Positions 1 through 7,285 of a stretch of 40,279 bases of DNA are shown piece by piece. The notes beneath the pieces are model-generated. The model ran no database searches, was not told where the DNA came from, and saw nothing but the letters and a program-made list of their open reading frames with translations. Position 1 is the stretch's first letter. Each line of letters starts with the position of its first letter. The translations under genes and the position numbers were made by a program. This DNA is from an uncultured Prevotella sp. (lineage in GTDB: Bacteria; Bacteroidota; Bacteroidia; Bacteroidales; Bacteroidaceae): NCBI GenBank assembly GCA_947169685.1, contig CAMVQS010000016.1:1-40279 (forward strand). Reading direction: 5' to 3'.

Positions 1-57
1 ACGAAAATATCACGATTTTAGTGTGACAGATTACACGCGGTTATGCAGGTGACCCGA

Positions 58-99
58 AATAAGAAAGAGACACTCCAAATGGGGTGTCTCTTTCTTATT
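58..99. terminator. Bidirectional hairpin terminator after rplS
   Basis: A perfect 16-bp inverted repeat (58-73 with 84-99) with a 10-nt loop lies just beyond the rplS stop codon. The arms are A-rich on one side and T-rich on the other, so the hairpin can end transcription on both strands, that of rplS and that of whatever lies to the left of the window. Confidence 0.8.
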
Positions 100-115
100 C
101 TGCGTTTTCAGTGAA

Positions 116-478
116 TTACTCGGCAACGGTATTGCGACGCTTCTCCTTGATGCGTGCAGCCTTACCAGTGAGCTTGCGCAGGTAGTACAGCTTAGCGCGA
201 CGTACCTTACCAACCTTGTTCACTTCGATGCTCTCAATGTTGGGAGACTCGAGGGGGAAGATACGCTCCACACCTACGGTACCTGACATCTTGCGAACAG
301 TAAAACGCTTCTTCTCGCCTTCGCCGCAAATCTTGATGACGACGCCGCGATAGAGCTGGATACGCTCCTTAGAACCCTCGATAATTTTGTAAGCGACAGT
401 TACAGTGTCACCAGCCTTGAAACTGGGGTGCTGCTTGCCGGTTGCAAATGCTTCTTCAGCAACTTTAATTAAATCCAT
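116..478 (-). CDS. rplS: 50S ribosomal protein L19
   Basis: A 120-residue protein with the L19 signature: an N-terminal helix, then the SH3-like barrel with FKAGDTVTV and the GVVIKICG segment, and the basic C-terminal tail [20 protein letters not shown] that contacts 23S rRNA. L19 sits at the 30S/50S interface of the ribosome. Length matches the family (about 115-120). The gene stands alone here, with no trmD or rimM next to it as in many other phyla. A consensus promoter lies 95 bp upstream and a strong hairpin terminator follows the stop codon, so it appears to be monocistronic. The start codon is the only plausible Met and gives a normal L19 N-terminus. Confidence 0.97.
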   Translation of the reverse strand: MDLIKVAEEAFATGKQHPSFKAGDTVTVAYKIIEGSKERIQLYRGVVIKICGEGEKKRFTVRKMSGTVGVERIFPLESPNIESIEVNKVGKVRRAKLYYLRKLTGKAARIKEKRRNTVAE

Positions 479-573
479 TTCTCTTTTAAATTAAACGGTT
501 GTTGTTATCGTTCCTACGCAACATAACAGGCAACTCTCCTATCTTCCTGCCAGCGATTACGCGGAAAGCGGGT

Positions 574-606
574 GCAAAGGTACAACTTTTCCCTCATTCC
601 CCCAAA
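574..606 (-). promoter_or_regulatory. Bacteroidota-type promoter of rplS
   Basis: On the minus strand, TACCTTTGC (574-582) matches the TAnnTTTG -7 box, and TTTG (603-606) lies exactly 20 bp upstream as the -33 element. The predicted transcript has an approximately 90-nt leader before rplS, long enough for ribosomal-protein feedback, although no specific structure was recognised. Confidence 0.75.
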
Positions 607-808
607 CTTTTTCGTGAGTTTTTGCAAAAAGAATGGAAAATCGTACATTTATAATGAGGAAGCCTTTATGGTTTTGGGGGAGTTAATTGTAAAATGCAGT
701 TTGCAATCTGAGTGTCAAGATGCCGTGAGGATGTGAAATAATTTAAAAAAGAATATATAAGAGCAGAAAAACTCTAAACTCTAACCCCAAAACTCTAAAC
801 TTTTTTTG
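607..808. other. Gene-free spacer between rplS and fba
   Basis: The divergent rplS-fba spacer (479-860) contains the two promoters and an AT-rich centre with no credible ORF or strong hairpin. From 771 to 800 it carries three copies of an ACTCTAA unit, directly upstream of the fba -7 box. Confidence 0.6.
771..800. repeat. ACTCTAA heptamer microrepeat at the fba promoter
   Basis: ACTCTAA occurs at 771-777, 778-784 and again at 792-798 after a C/A-rich interruption. The array lies 9-38 bp upstream of the fba -7 box, where the -33 element should be. The 7-bp period is shared with other microrepeats in the window (4716-4743, 3050-3082, 22615-22645, 33143-33181). Confidence 0.7.
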
Positions 809-817
809 TACCTTTGC
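809..817 (+). promoter_or_regulatory. -7 box of the fba promoter
   Basis: TACCTTTGC matches the Bacteroidota -7 consensus and lies 43 bp upstream of the fba ATG. No good TTTG is found at the usual -33 distance; that position is occupied by the heptamer microrepeat. Confidence 0.65.
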
Positions 818-860
818 ATCCGGAAAATTCAACTAACGTTTTTAAATATAATAAAGTATT

Positions 861-1862
861 ATGGTAAACTACAAAGATTTAGGTCTCGTGAATACCCGCG
901 AGATGTTCAAGAGAGCAGTGGCCGGCGGCTATGCCATCCCCGCTTTCAACTTCAACACTATGGAGCAGATGCAGGCTATCGTGATGGCCGCTGTTGAGAC
1001 AAAGTCTCCTGTTATCATGCAGGTGTCTAAGGGTGCCCGCAACTATGCCAACGCTACCATCCTGCGTTACATGGCTGAAGGTGCTGTGGCTTACGCTAAG
1101 GAGCTGGGCTGTGAGCATCCTGAAATCGTGCTCCACCTCGACCACGGTGACACCTTCGAGCTCTGTAAGGATTGCATTGACATGGGCTTCTCTTCAGTGA
1201 TGATCGATGGATCTTCACTGCCATATGAGGAGAACATCGCTTTGGCTAAGAAGGTTGTTGACTATGCTCATCAGTTTGATGTAACAGTTGAGGCTGAGCT
1301 CGGTGTGCTCGCTGGTGTTGAGGATGAGGTTGCTGCTGCAGAGTCTCATTATACCAAGCCTGAGGAGGTGATTGACTTCTCTACCCGCACAGGTTGCGAT
1401 TCACTGGCTATCTCTATCGGTACCTCTCACGGTGCTCACAAGTTCACTCCAGAGCAGTGCACACTGGTGAACGGCGTGCTCGTTCCACCGCCATTGGCAT
1501 TCGATATCCTGCATGAGATTGAGAAGAAGCTCCCCGGATTCCCCATCGTGCTCCACGGTTCTTCTTCAGTTCCTATGGAAGAGGTTAACACCATCAACCA
1601 GTATGGTGGTCACCTCGAGGCCGCTATCGGTATCCCCGAGGAACAGCTGCGTGAGGCTTCAAAGAGCGCTGTCTGCAAGATCAACATCGACTCAGACTCT
1701 CGTCTGGCTATGACCGCTGCTATCCGCAAGCACCTGGCTGAGCATCCTGGAGACTTCGATCCTCGCCAGTATCTGAAGCCCGCTCGTGAGAACATGAAGA
1801 AGATGTACATCCACAAGATTGTGAATGTGCTCGGTTCTGACGGCAAGTTGGCGATTAAGTGA
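861..1862 (+). CDS. fba: Class II fructose-1,6-bisphosphate aldolase
   Basis: A 333-residue class II (metal-dependent) aldolase that reversibly cleaves fructose 1,6-bisphosphate to glyceraldehyde 3-phosphate and dihydroxyacetone phosphate in cytoplasmic glycolysis and gluconeogenesis. Visible family features are AIPAFNFNTMEQMQAI near residue 25, the HLDHGD segment near residue 93 with the catalytic Asp and zinc-binding His, the GVLAGVED loop near residue 150, SIGTSHGAHKF with another zinc His, and VLHGSSSVP near residue 233. Length and order fit the longer class II aldolases of Bacteroidota. The ATG at 861 gives the expected N-terminus; an earlier Met at 806 is in another frame. Codon use is very biased, as expected for a highly expressed gene. 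A hairpin terminator follows. Confidence 0.97.
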   Translation: MVNYKDLGLVNTREMFKRAVAGGYAIPAFNFNTMEQMQAIVMAAVETKSPVIMQVSKGARNYANATILRYMAEGAVAYAKELGCEHPEIVLHLDHGDTFELCKDCIDMGFSSVMIDGSSLPYEENIALAKKVVDYAHQFDVTVEAELGVLAGVEDEVAAAESHYTKPEEVIDFSTRTGCDSLAISIGTSHGAHKFTPEQCTLVNGVLVPPPLAFDILHEIEKKLPGFPIVLHGSSSVPMEEVNTINQYGGHLEAAIGIPEEQLREASKSAVCKINIDSDSRLAMTAAIRKHLAEHPGDFDPRQYLKPARENMKKMYIHKIVNVLGSDGKLAIK

Positions 1863-1864
1863 GC

Positions 1865-1924
1865 GGAAAGCTGAGCTTGCTCATGCTTTCCCGAGCGTGA
1901 GCCAACTCGACGAAGTCAAGCTCG
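1865..1924. repeat. Two adjacent short hairpins after fba
   Basis: GGAAAGC (1865-1871) pairs with GCTTTCC (1885-1891), with an inner GAGC/GCTC pair. A second structure (about 1893-1924) contains GAGC/GCTC and a GAC-GAA-GTC tip. Neither is followed by a T-run, so they look more like a small repeat element than a terminator; the true terminator is further on. Confidence 0.5.
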
Positions 1925-1949
1925 CTGAGTAAGCTTCTAATACAATGAT

Positions 1950-1992
1950 AACAAGAAAGTGAGTTGACGAATGGTCAACTCACTTTCTTGTT
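1950..1992. terminator. Bidirectional terminator between fba and the DUF4831 gene
   Basis: A perfect 19-bp stem (1950-1968 with 1974-1992) and 5-nt loop separate two convergent genes. Its A/T-rich base serves either direction. Confidence 0.85.
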
Positions 1993-2007
1993 TCTATTCT
2001 CTCTAAG

Positions 2008-3102
2008 TTATCTTGGCATATCGGCATCGAGTTTCTCCATGCCTCCCGTAACGGGGTTGAGCAGCACGTGCGTGGTATAGCGTTTATTGAAAAGCTCACC
2101 ACTCAGCAGTTCCACGTTGCCGAACTGACCAGCAAGGAAGTCGGAGGTGAGGAGCGTCTTTGTGCTGTTGGTAACGCTGACGCGGATGCGTCCAGGCACG
2201 TTGACATAGATACCGCTCTCAGGAACCTTCTTTTTCTTGCCTTCCTCTACTACCACAGGAGGTGCTACGGTATGCAGGTCCTCGACGGTGATGTAGTAAG
2301 GCTCACCTGAAAGGTCATCGGCATCGACCAGCCCTAACTGCTGGGAGAGACGGAACAGAACGTTGTTCTTGACCTCGGTCGTGGGGCAAAGGGTGATGAC
2401 GTGTTCGATGGTGTCGCAAGTGGTGGTACCGGAGAAGAACTGGCTGAGAGCCTGGTTCTGCAGGTCGAGCTGTTCGAGCATGATGCGTAGCTGCTCACCA
2501 TCCTTCGGCATGTAGTCGGCCTCGCCGCGTGTCAGCATGTTCTTGCTCTCGCGGATAGTGAGAATCTCTTGTGCAATGAGCTCTGCCCGTTTGGCAACGC
2601 TGCCTGCGGCGAGTATATCCTCGTTCAGGTAGAGGCGAGGGTCAAGAGTAGGACGGTGAGTGGTAAAGGTTGAAGGCTGCGGGATGGCGGATAACGGATT
2701 GGGGACGGGCGACTGTGGATTGATGGCCAGCAGAATGCCGTCGTCCGTCAGCTGCATGTTAGAGGCAGCCGTCTTGACGTTGAACTTCACCACGTAACAC
2801 TTGGCGGTATCGGCCTCACCATAGGTGGTCATTTTGATATCGGTGACACGATAGTTGACGGTGGGCGTAGTCTTGACGTCATGCAGGGCGAGGTAATACT
2901 CGGCGTAGCCGGCAAATTCGCCTGGGGTATAGTTGGTCTTCTCCACCTGTACCACGAAGCGCATGGCAGTCTTGGGGAGGTAATAGACGGCTCCTTCGGG
3001 GGTGACACCAGGATGGTATTTCGTGAGCTGTGTTTGTGCAGCTACACTGCTAAATGATAAGTGACTAATGATAAGTGATAAACCGATGAGAATACGTTTC
3101 AT
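2008..3102 (-). CDS. DUF4831 family exported protein
   Basis: A 364-residue protein of the DUF4831 family, common in Bacteroidales; its molecular function is unknown. It begins with a typical signal peptide (MKRILIG, a hydrophobic stretch, then SVAAQ with likely cleavage near residue 22) and has no later membrane segment, so a periplasmic location is likely. A Pro-rich stretch near residues 130-145 (NPQSPVPNPLSAIPQPS) looks like a linker. It lies 5 bp downstream of the NAD(P)HX repair gene on the same strand and probably shares its transcript, although no functional link is obvious. The signal peptide core is encoded by a heptamer-type DNA repeat at 3050-3082. Family assignment rests on overall resemblance (YHPGVTPEGAVYYLPKT and the IKDMTTYGEADT-like region), not on catalytic residues. 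Confidence 0.8.
   Translation of the reverse strand: MKRILIGLSLIISHLSFSSVAAQTQLTKYHPGVTPEGAVYYLPKTAMRFVVQVEKTNYTPGEFAGYAEYYLALHDVKTTPTVNYRVTDIKMTTYGEADTAKCYVVKFNVKTAASNMQLTDDGILLAINPQSPVPNPLSAIPQPSTFTTHRPTLDPRLYLNEDILAAGSVAKRAELIAQEILTIRESKNMLTRGEADYMPKDGEQLRIMLEQLDLQNQALSQFFSGTTTCDTIEHVITLCPTTEVKNNVLFRLSQQLGLVDADDLSGEPYYITVEDLHTVAPPVVVEEGKKKKVPESGIYVNVPGRIRVSVTNSTKTLLTSDFLAGQFGNVELLSGELFNKRYTTHVLLNPVTGGMEKLDADMPR
3050..3082. repeat. GATAAGT-type heptamer repeat encoding a signal peptide core
   Basis: Units resembling GATAAGT, GACTAAT, GATAAGT and GATAAAC follow each other at a 7-bp period. On the minus strand they encode LSLIISHLSF, the hydrophobic core of the DUF4831 signal peptide. Confidence 0.65.
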
Positions 3103-3107
3103 GATGT

Positions 3108-4622
3108 TTAGTCGTTAAGTCGTTTGAATGCTTCAGGCAGGTACTGAATGAGGTCGCTGGCAATGAGGCTCTCCATGCCTACATGCTTGGCGGCAATATC
3201 ACCCGCCAGACCGTGCAGATACATGCCTACCACGCAGGCGTCGCGCTGCTGATAGCCACGTGCCAGCAGGGCTGTGATGATGCCTGTGAGGACGTCGCCG
3301 CTGCCTGCTGTCGCCATGCCTGCGTTGCCTGTGTTGTTGAACATGACGTGACCGTCAGGACAGCACAGGGCGGAATAATGACCTTTCAGAATGACGTAGC
3401 CCTGCAGACGCTCTGCCAGCTCACGGGCCTTTGTCAGGCGCTCGTAGCTGTCGGCACAGTGTCCCTCCATGCGGTCGAACTCTTTGGGGTGTGGGGTGAT
3501 GATGATGCCCTTGGGTAGTTGTGACATCCAAGCACGGTGGTTGGCCAGCATGTTCAGGGCGTCAGCGTCGGCCACGACGGGGCACTGGGTGCGTCGCAGC
3601 TGGGCGATGAGGGCAATGGCCGATGTCTCGTTTTGTCCGAGTCCGGGACCGATGCCCAATGCGGTATAGCCCTCGGTATCGACAGCCTCAGAAAACATGG
3701 TCTCTTCGGTATCCATCTGTACGATGGCTTCCGGGACGGATATCTGCAGGATGACATTATTGCGCTTTGGGGAGTGGACGGTCACCTTGCCAGCACCTGA
3801 GCGTAGGCAGGCTTTGGCGGCCAGCACAGCAGCCCCGGCCATGCCGTAGCTGCCGGCAATGAGCAGGGCATTACCCATGTTGCCTTTGTGGGCATAACGG
3901 TCACGTCCCAGTATGAGCGGACGTATCTCGGTCTCCTCGATGATGTTATACTGGGCGTCAATCTTCTGGATGCCCTCTGCGCTAAGGCGGATGTCGAGCA
4001 CCCGTACCTTACCGAGGAATGTCTGGTTCTCAGGGAAGAAGAACGCCAGTTTGGGTTGCTGGAGCGTCAGCGTCAGGTCAGCCTTGATAATATTGGTCTT
4101 GATGTTGTAGGTGTTGTCCTCGCTCATCATTCCTGACGGCAGATCGATGCTCACTACACGCGACGGTGAGGCGTTGATGTACTTGACCAGCGAAGCAAAG
4201 CCTCCTGCCAGGGGTTTGTTGAGTCCGGAGCCGAACAGCCCGTCGATGACCAGCATGTCAGCCTCCAGCTGGGGCGGCTCAAACTCCTGAGTCACCTCAA
4301 CGAATGACTGTATCATCTTACACTCCGTGAGACGCTGGCGGTTGATGGTGCAGTCGCTCGACAACTGTCCGGAAATGTTGAAGAGGTAGGCTGACACCAT
4401 GTAGTTGGCTTCCGCCAAGAGGCGTGCCACTGCCAGTGCATCACCACCGTTATTACCTGGTCCGGCAAAGACGACGACAGGCGTCGAACTGGGCCACTGT
4501 TCACAAATGGCACGTACGAGTGCCTTGGCAGCACGCTCCATCAGATCAATGGACTCGATGGGCTCATGTTGAATGGTGTATTGGTCAAGCTCATGTATCT
4601 GAGCACCGGTAAATATCTTCAT
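3108..4622 (-). CDS. nnr: Bifunctional NAD(P)H-hydrate epimerase / ADP-dependent NAD(P)H-hydrate dehydratase
   Basis: A 504-residue fusion of two repair activities. Residues 1 to about 215 form the YjeF_N epimerase domain, with VVVFAGPGNNGGDALAVARLL binding the nucleotide and VIDGLFGSGLNKPL further on; it interconverts R- and S-NAD(P)HX. Residues about 225-504 form the ribokinase-like dehydratase domain, with HKGNMGNALLIAGSYGMAGA, the ALGIGPGLG loop, ITPHPKEFDRM and NAGMATAGSGDVLTGI containing the catalytic Asp; it dehydrates S-NAD(P)HX back to NAD(P)H using ADP. The fusion is the usual bacterial form and length is normal. MKIFTGAQIHELDQYTI is the standard N-terminus, so the first Met is the start even though the predicted transcription start falls within a few bases of it. 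The DUF4831 gene follows in the same direction. Confidence 0.95.
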   Translation of the reverse strand: MKIFTGAQIHELDQYTIQHEPIESIDLMERAAKALVRAICEQWPSSTPVVVFAGPGNNGGDALAVARLLAEANYMVSAYLFNISGQLSSDCTINRQRLTECKMIQSFVEVTQEFEPPQLEADMLVIDGLFGSGLNKPLAGGFASLVKYINASPSRVVSIDLPSGMMSEDNTYNIKTNIIKADLTLTLQQPKLAFFFPENQTFLGKVRVLDIRLSAEGIQKIDAQYNIIEETEIRPLILGRDRYAHKGNMGNALLIAGSYGMAGAAVLAAKACLRSGAGKVTVHSPKRNNVILQISVPEAIVQMDTEETMFSEAVDTEGYTALGIGPGLGQNETSAIALIAQLRRTQCPVVADADALNMLANHRAWMSQLPKGIIITPHPKEFDRMEGHCADSYERLTKARELAERLQGYVILKGHYSALCCPDGHVMFNNTGNAGMATAGSGDVLTGIITALLARGYQQRDACVVGMYLHGLAGDIAAKHVGMESLIASDLIQYLPEAFKRLND

Positions 4623-4628
4623 ACGGTG

Positions 4629-4661
4629 GCAAAGGTACGAATAAGTGAGAAGAAAACCAAA
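4629..4661 (-). promoter_or_regulatory. Promoter of nnr, predicted to give a leaderless mRNA
   Basis: On the minus strand the -7 box TACCTTTGC (4629-4637) and a TTTG (4658-4661) are separated by 20 bp. The box ends only 6 bp before the nnr ATG, so transcription should begin at or next to the start codon. Confidence 0.7.
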
Positions 4662-4715
4662 ATTTTTTTGAGTTTTCTCGAACGGAAGTACTTTCGACGA
4701 TAGTCAAAGGTACAA

Positions 4716-4743
4716 AATAATTGATAATTGATAATTGAAAATT
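4716..4743. repeat. AATTGAT heptamer microrepeat at the hpt promoter
   Basis: Three successive AATTGA(T/A) units with a 7-bp period. The last unit provides the TTG at 4735-4737 that serves as the -33 element of the hpt promoter. Confidence 0.7.
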
Positions 4744-4765
4744 CAAAAATATTTTGTAATTTTGC
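4735..4765 (+). promoter_or_regulatory. Promoter of the hpt-adk-obgE operon
   Basis: TAATTTTGC (4757-4765) matches the -7 consensus and TTG (4735-4737) lies 19 bp upstream. The ATG of hpt at 4789 follows after a short leader of about 17-20 nt. Confidence 0.7.
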
Positions 4766-4788
4766 ATCAAAATATTAGAATTACTATT

Positions 4789-5328
4789 ATGAGCATCGTT
4801 AAAATCAAGGACAAGACGTTCCAAACGTCCATCACAAAGGCTGAAATCAGCGCCCACATCAAAGAAGTTGCTGCACGCATCAACAAGGACATGGAAGGCA
4901 AGAATCCGTTGCTGTTGGGTGTGCTCAATGGCTCGTTTATCTTTGCTGCCGACCTGATGCGTGAGTTGACCATTCCCTGTGAGATTTCGTTTGTCAAGCT
5001 GGCCTCGTATCAGGGTACGACGTCAACGGGTAAGGTGCACGAAGTACTGGGTATCAATGAAGACCTGAACAACCGTCATGTCATCATTGTGGAAGACATT
5101 GTCGATACAGGCCGTACCATGAAACAGATGCTGGAGTCGCTGGGAACCCGCCATCCTGCTTCCCTGCATATCTGCACGCTCTTTGTGAAGCCCGACAAGC
5201 TGGAGGAGCCGCTCGATATTGAGTATGCTGCCTTCTCAATCCCCAATGACTTCATTGTGGGATACGGACTGGACTACGATCAGGAGGGACGTAACCTTCC
5301 GGAGATTTATACACTCGTAGAAGAATAA
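4789..5328 (+). CDS. hpt: Hypoxanthine phosphoribosyltransferase
   Basis: A 179-residue purine salvage enzyme that joins hypoxanthine (often also guanine) to PRPP to give IMP or GMP. The PRPP-binding motif VEDIVDTGRT is at residues 101-110, preceded by LLGVLNGSFIFAADLMREL near 41-60 and followed by VGYGLDYDQEGRNLPEIY near the C-terminus, all typical of HPRT. An upstream in-frame ATG at 4735 would overlap the -33 promoter element and add 18 AT-rich residues with no family support, so the start at 4789 (MSIVKIKDK) is preferred. It is the first gene of a run with adk and obgE, a common arrangement in Bacteroidales that puts nucleotide metabolism next to a ribosome-assembly GTPase. Confidence 0.95.
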   Translation: MSIVKIKDKTFQTSITKAEISAHIKEVAARINKDMEGKNPLLLGVLNGSFIFAADLMRELTIPCEISFVKLASYQGTTSTGKVHEVLGINEDLNNRHVIIVEDIVDTGRTMKQMLESLGTRHPASLHICTLFVKPDKLEEPLDIEYAAFSIPNDFIVGYGLDYDQEGRNLPEIYTLVEE

Positions 5329-5473
5329 TAGACAGGATATGAAATTCGTCAAGTTGCCATTTATGCCAAGCGATGTGGAATCAGGTAAGAACAAGACTGA
5401 CCTGATGACCGACTTGTGGTATAAGGGCAAGGAAATCAAGAAAACACAAAACAAACAAGATAGAAGAATTAAA

Positions 5474-6046
5474 ATGAAGAACATTGTAATTTTTGGTGCT
5501 CCAGGTTCAGGTAAGGGAACACAGAGCGACAAACTCATTGAGGAGTACGGGCTGGGACACATCTCGACCGGCGACGTGCTACGTGAGGAAATCAAGAAAG
5601 GTACGGAACTGGGCAAGACCGCCCAGAGTTATATTGACAAGGGTAACCTGATTCCCGACGAGCTGATGGTTAGCATCCTTGCTGGTGTCTATGACTCGTT
5701 CGGACGTGGACACAAGGGCGTCATCTTCGACGGCTTTCCTCGTACTATTCCGCAGGCAGAAGCTCTGAAGCAAATGCTCAGCGAGCGTGGTGACAAAGTG
5801 GCTGCCATGATTGAGCTCGACGTGCCTGAGGAGGAGTTGATGAAGCGTCTCATCCTGCGCGGACAGCAGAGCGGACGTGCCGACGACAACGAGGAAACCA
5901 TCAAGAAGCGCCTTGTGGTGTATCACTCGCAGACGCAGCCGCTCATTGAGTGGTACAAGCAGGAGGGCTTGCACCACCATATTAATGGTTTAGGTGAGCT
6001 GGATCGTATCTTTGCAGACATTAAAGCGGTCATAGACAATTTGTAA
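5474..6046 (+). CDS. adk: Adenylate kinase
   Basis: A 190-residue enzyme catalysing ATP + AMP = 2 ADP in the cytoplasm. The P-loop [10 protein letters not shown] is at residues 8-17, the AMP-binding segment [11 protein letters not shown] follows near 30-40, [13 protein letters not shown] is near 85-97, and the lid region [14 protein letters not shown] is of the short, zinc-free type. The open frame runs back to an ATG at 5339 and would add 45 charged residues before the P-loop; no adenylate kinase family feature supports this, so the start at 5474 (MKNIVIFG) is chosen. The gap to hpt is then 145 bp. The stop codon overlaps the obgE start by one base, indicating translational coupling. Confidence 0.94.
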   Translation: MKNIVIFGAPGSGKGTQSDKLIEEYGLGHISTGDVLREEIKKGTELGKTAQSYIDKGNLIPDELMVSILAGVYDSFGRGHKGVIFDGFPRTIPQAEALKQMLSERGDKVAAMIELDVPEEELMKRLILRGQQSGRADDNEETIKKRLVVYHSQTQPLIEWYKQEGLHHHINGLGELDRIFADIKAVIDNL

Positions 6047-7209
6047 TGGAAAGTAATTTCGTTGACTACGTCAAGATATACTGCCGTTCGGGCAAGGGCG
6101 GACGAGGGTCGATGCACCTTCGTCACGTGAAGTATAACCCCAACGGCGGACCTGACGGTGGCGACGGTGGTAAGGGTGGTAGCATTATCCTGCGTGGCAA
6201 TCATAACTACTGGACGTTGCTGCACCTGAAGTACGAACGTCATATCTTTGCCGAGCACGGAGGAAATGGCGGTAAGGACAAGTGTCACGGTACCGACGGC
6301 AAGGACGTATATATTGACGTGCCCTGTGGTACGGTGGTCTATAATGCTGAAACGGGAAAGTACGTCTGTGACGTTACCTACGACGGTCAGGAAGTGCTGC
6401 TGTTGAAGGGCGGACGTGGCGGACTGGGTAATTTCCAGTTTCGTTCGGCCACCAATCAGGCACCACGCTACGCACAGCCTGGCGAGCCCATGCAGGAGAT
6501 GATCATCATTCTCGAGCTGAAGCTGCTGGCTGACGTGGGACTAGTGGGCTTCCCCAATGCAGGAAAGTCAACGCTGGTGTCGGCACTGTCGAACGCCCGT
6601 CCGAAGATTGCCAATTATCCCTTCACCACGATGGAACCTTCGCTAGGTATCGTGGGTTATCGCGACAACCAATCGTTTGTGATGGCTGACATTCCAGGTA
6701 TCATTGAAGGTGCCAGTGAGGGACGTGGCCTGGGTTTGCGTTTCCTGCGGCATATTGAGCGTAACTCATTGCTGCTGTTCATGGTGTCAGGAGACACCGA
6801 TGACATACGAAAGGAGTATGAGATTCTGCTCAATGAGTTGCGACAGTTCAATCCGGAACTGATGGACAAGCATCGCGTGCTGGCTGTCACCAAATGTGAC
6901 CTACTTGATGAAGAACTGATTGAGATGCTGCGTGAGACTGTACCGACAGACATCCCCGTTGTCTTCATCTCGGCCGTTACCAACAAGGGACTGGACGAAC
7001 TGAAGGACGTGCTGTGGCATGAGCTGAATGCTGAGAGCAATAAACTGGCAGCAGTCACGACGTCGGAGTCTATCGTTCACCGTGATAAGGATATGAGTTT
7101 GTTTGCTGCCGAGCTGGCTGACGAAGGCGAGGACGAGGACATCGAGTATCTTGATGAGGACGATCTGGAAGATTTCGAAGACTTCGAATACGAAGAGGAC
7201 GAAGAATAA
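6046..7209 (+). CDS. obgE: GTPase Obg/CgtA, ribosome assembly factor
   Basis: A 387-residue Obg GTPase. The glycine-rich Obg fold spans residues 1 to about 160 ([27 protein letters not shown] is part of it, with six-fold Gly helices). The G domain follows: G1 GFPNAGKST at 168-176, G3 DIPGIIEG, G4 TKCD and G5 ISA. The protein binds the 50S subunit late in assembly and responds to guanine nucleotides and ppGpp. Instead of the OCT domain of Gram-positive Obg it ends in a very acidic tail of about 40 residues ([20 protein letters not shown]), as in many Gram-negative homologues. The start overlaps the adk stop by one base. A hairpin terminator at 7238 closes the operon. Confidence 0.96.
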   Translation: MESNFVDYVKIYCRSGKGGRGSMHLRHVKYNPNGGPDGGDGGKGGSIILRGNHNYWTLLHLKYERHIFAEHGGNGGKDKCHGTDGKDVYIDVPCGTVVYNAETGKYVCDVTYDGQEVLLLKGGRGGLGNFQFRSATNQAPRYAQPGEPMQEMIIILELKLLADVGLVGFPNAGKSTLVSALSNARPKIANYPFTTMEPSLGIVGYRDNQSFVMADIPGIIEGASEGRGLGLRFLRHIERNSLLLFMVSGDTDDIRKEYEILLNELRQFNPELMDKHRVLAVTKCDLLDEELIEMLRETVPTDIPVVFISAVTNKGLDELKDVLWHELNAESNKLAAVTTSESIVHRDKDMSLFAAELADEGEDEDIEYLDEDDLEDFEDFEYEEDEE

Positions 7210-7237
7210 TAGAAGATAAATTCTAGCAGCAATAAAA

Positions 7238-7270
7238 AAGGCTTCCCGAACAGGAAGCCTTATATTTTTG
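7238..7270 (+). terminator. Terminator after obgE
   Basis: AAGGCTTCC (7238-7246) pairs perfectly with GGAAGCCTT (7253-7261) across a 6-nt loop, followed by a T-rich run. It stands between obgE and the convergent M23 peptidase gene; the A-run on its left side allows use on the minus strand as well. Confidence 0.85.
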
Positions 7271-7285
7271 GTTGTTTGAAAATGC

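Noticed and set aside
1..57. tRNA or end of another gene at the left edge
   Set aside because: No cloverleaf or coding signal is visible; the stretch is too short to judge.
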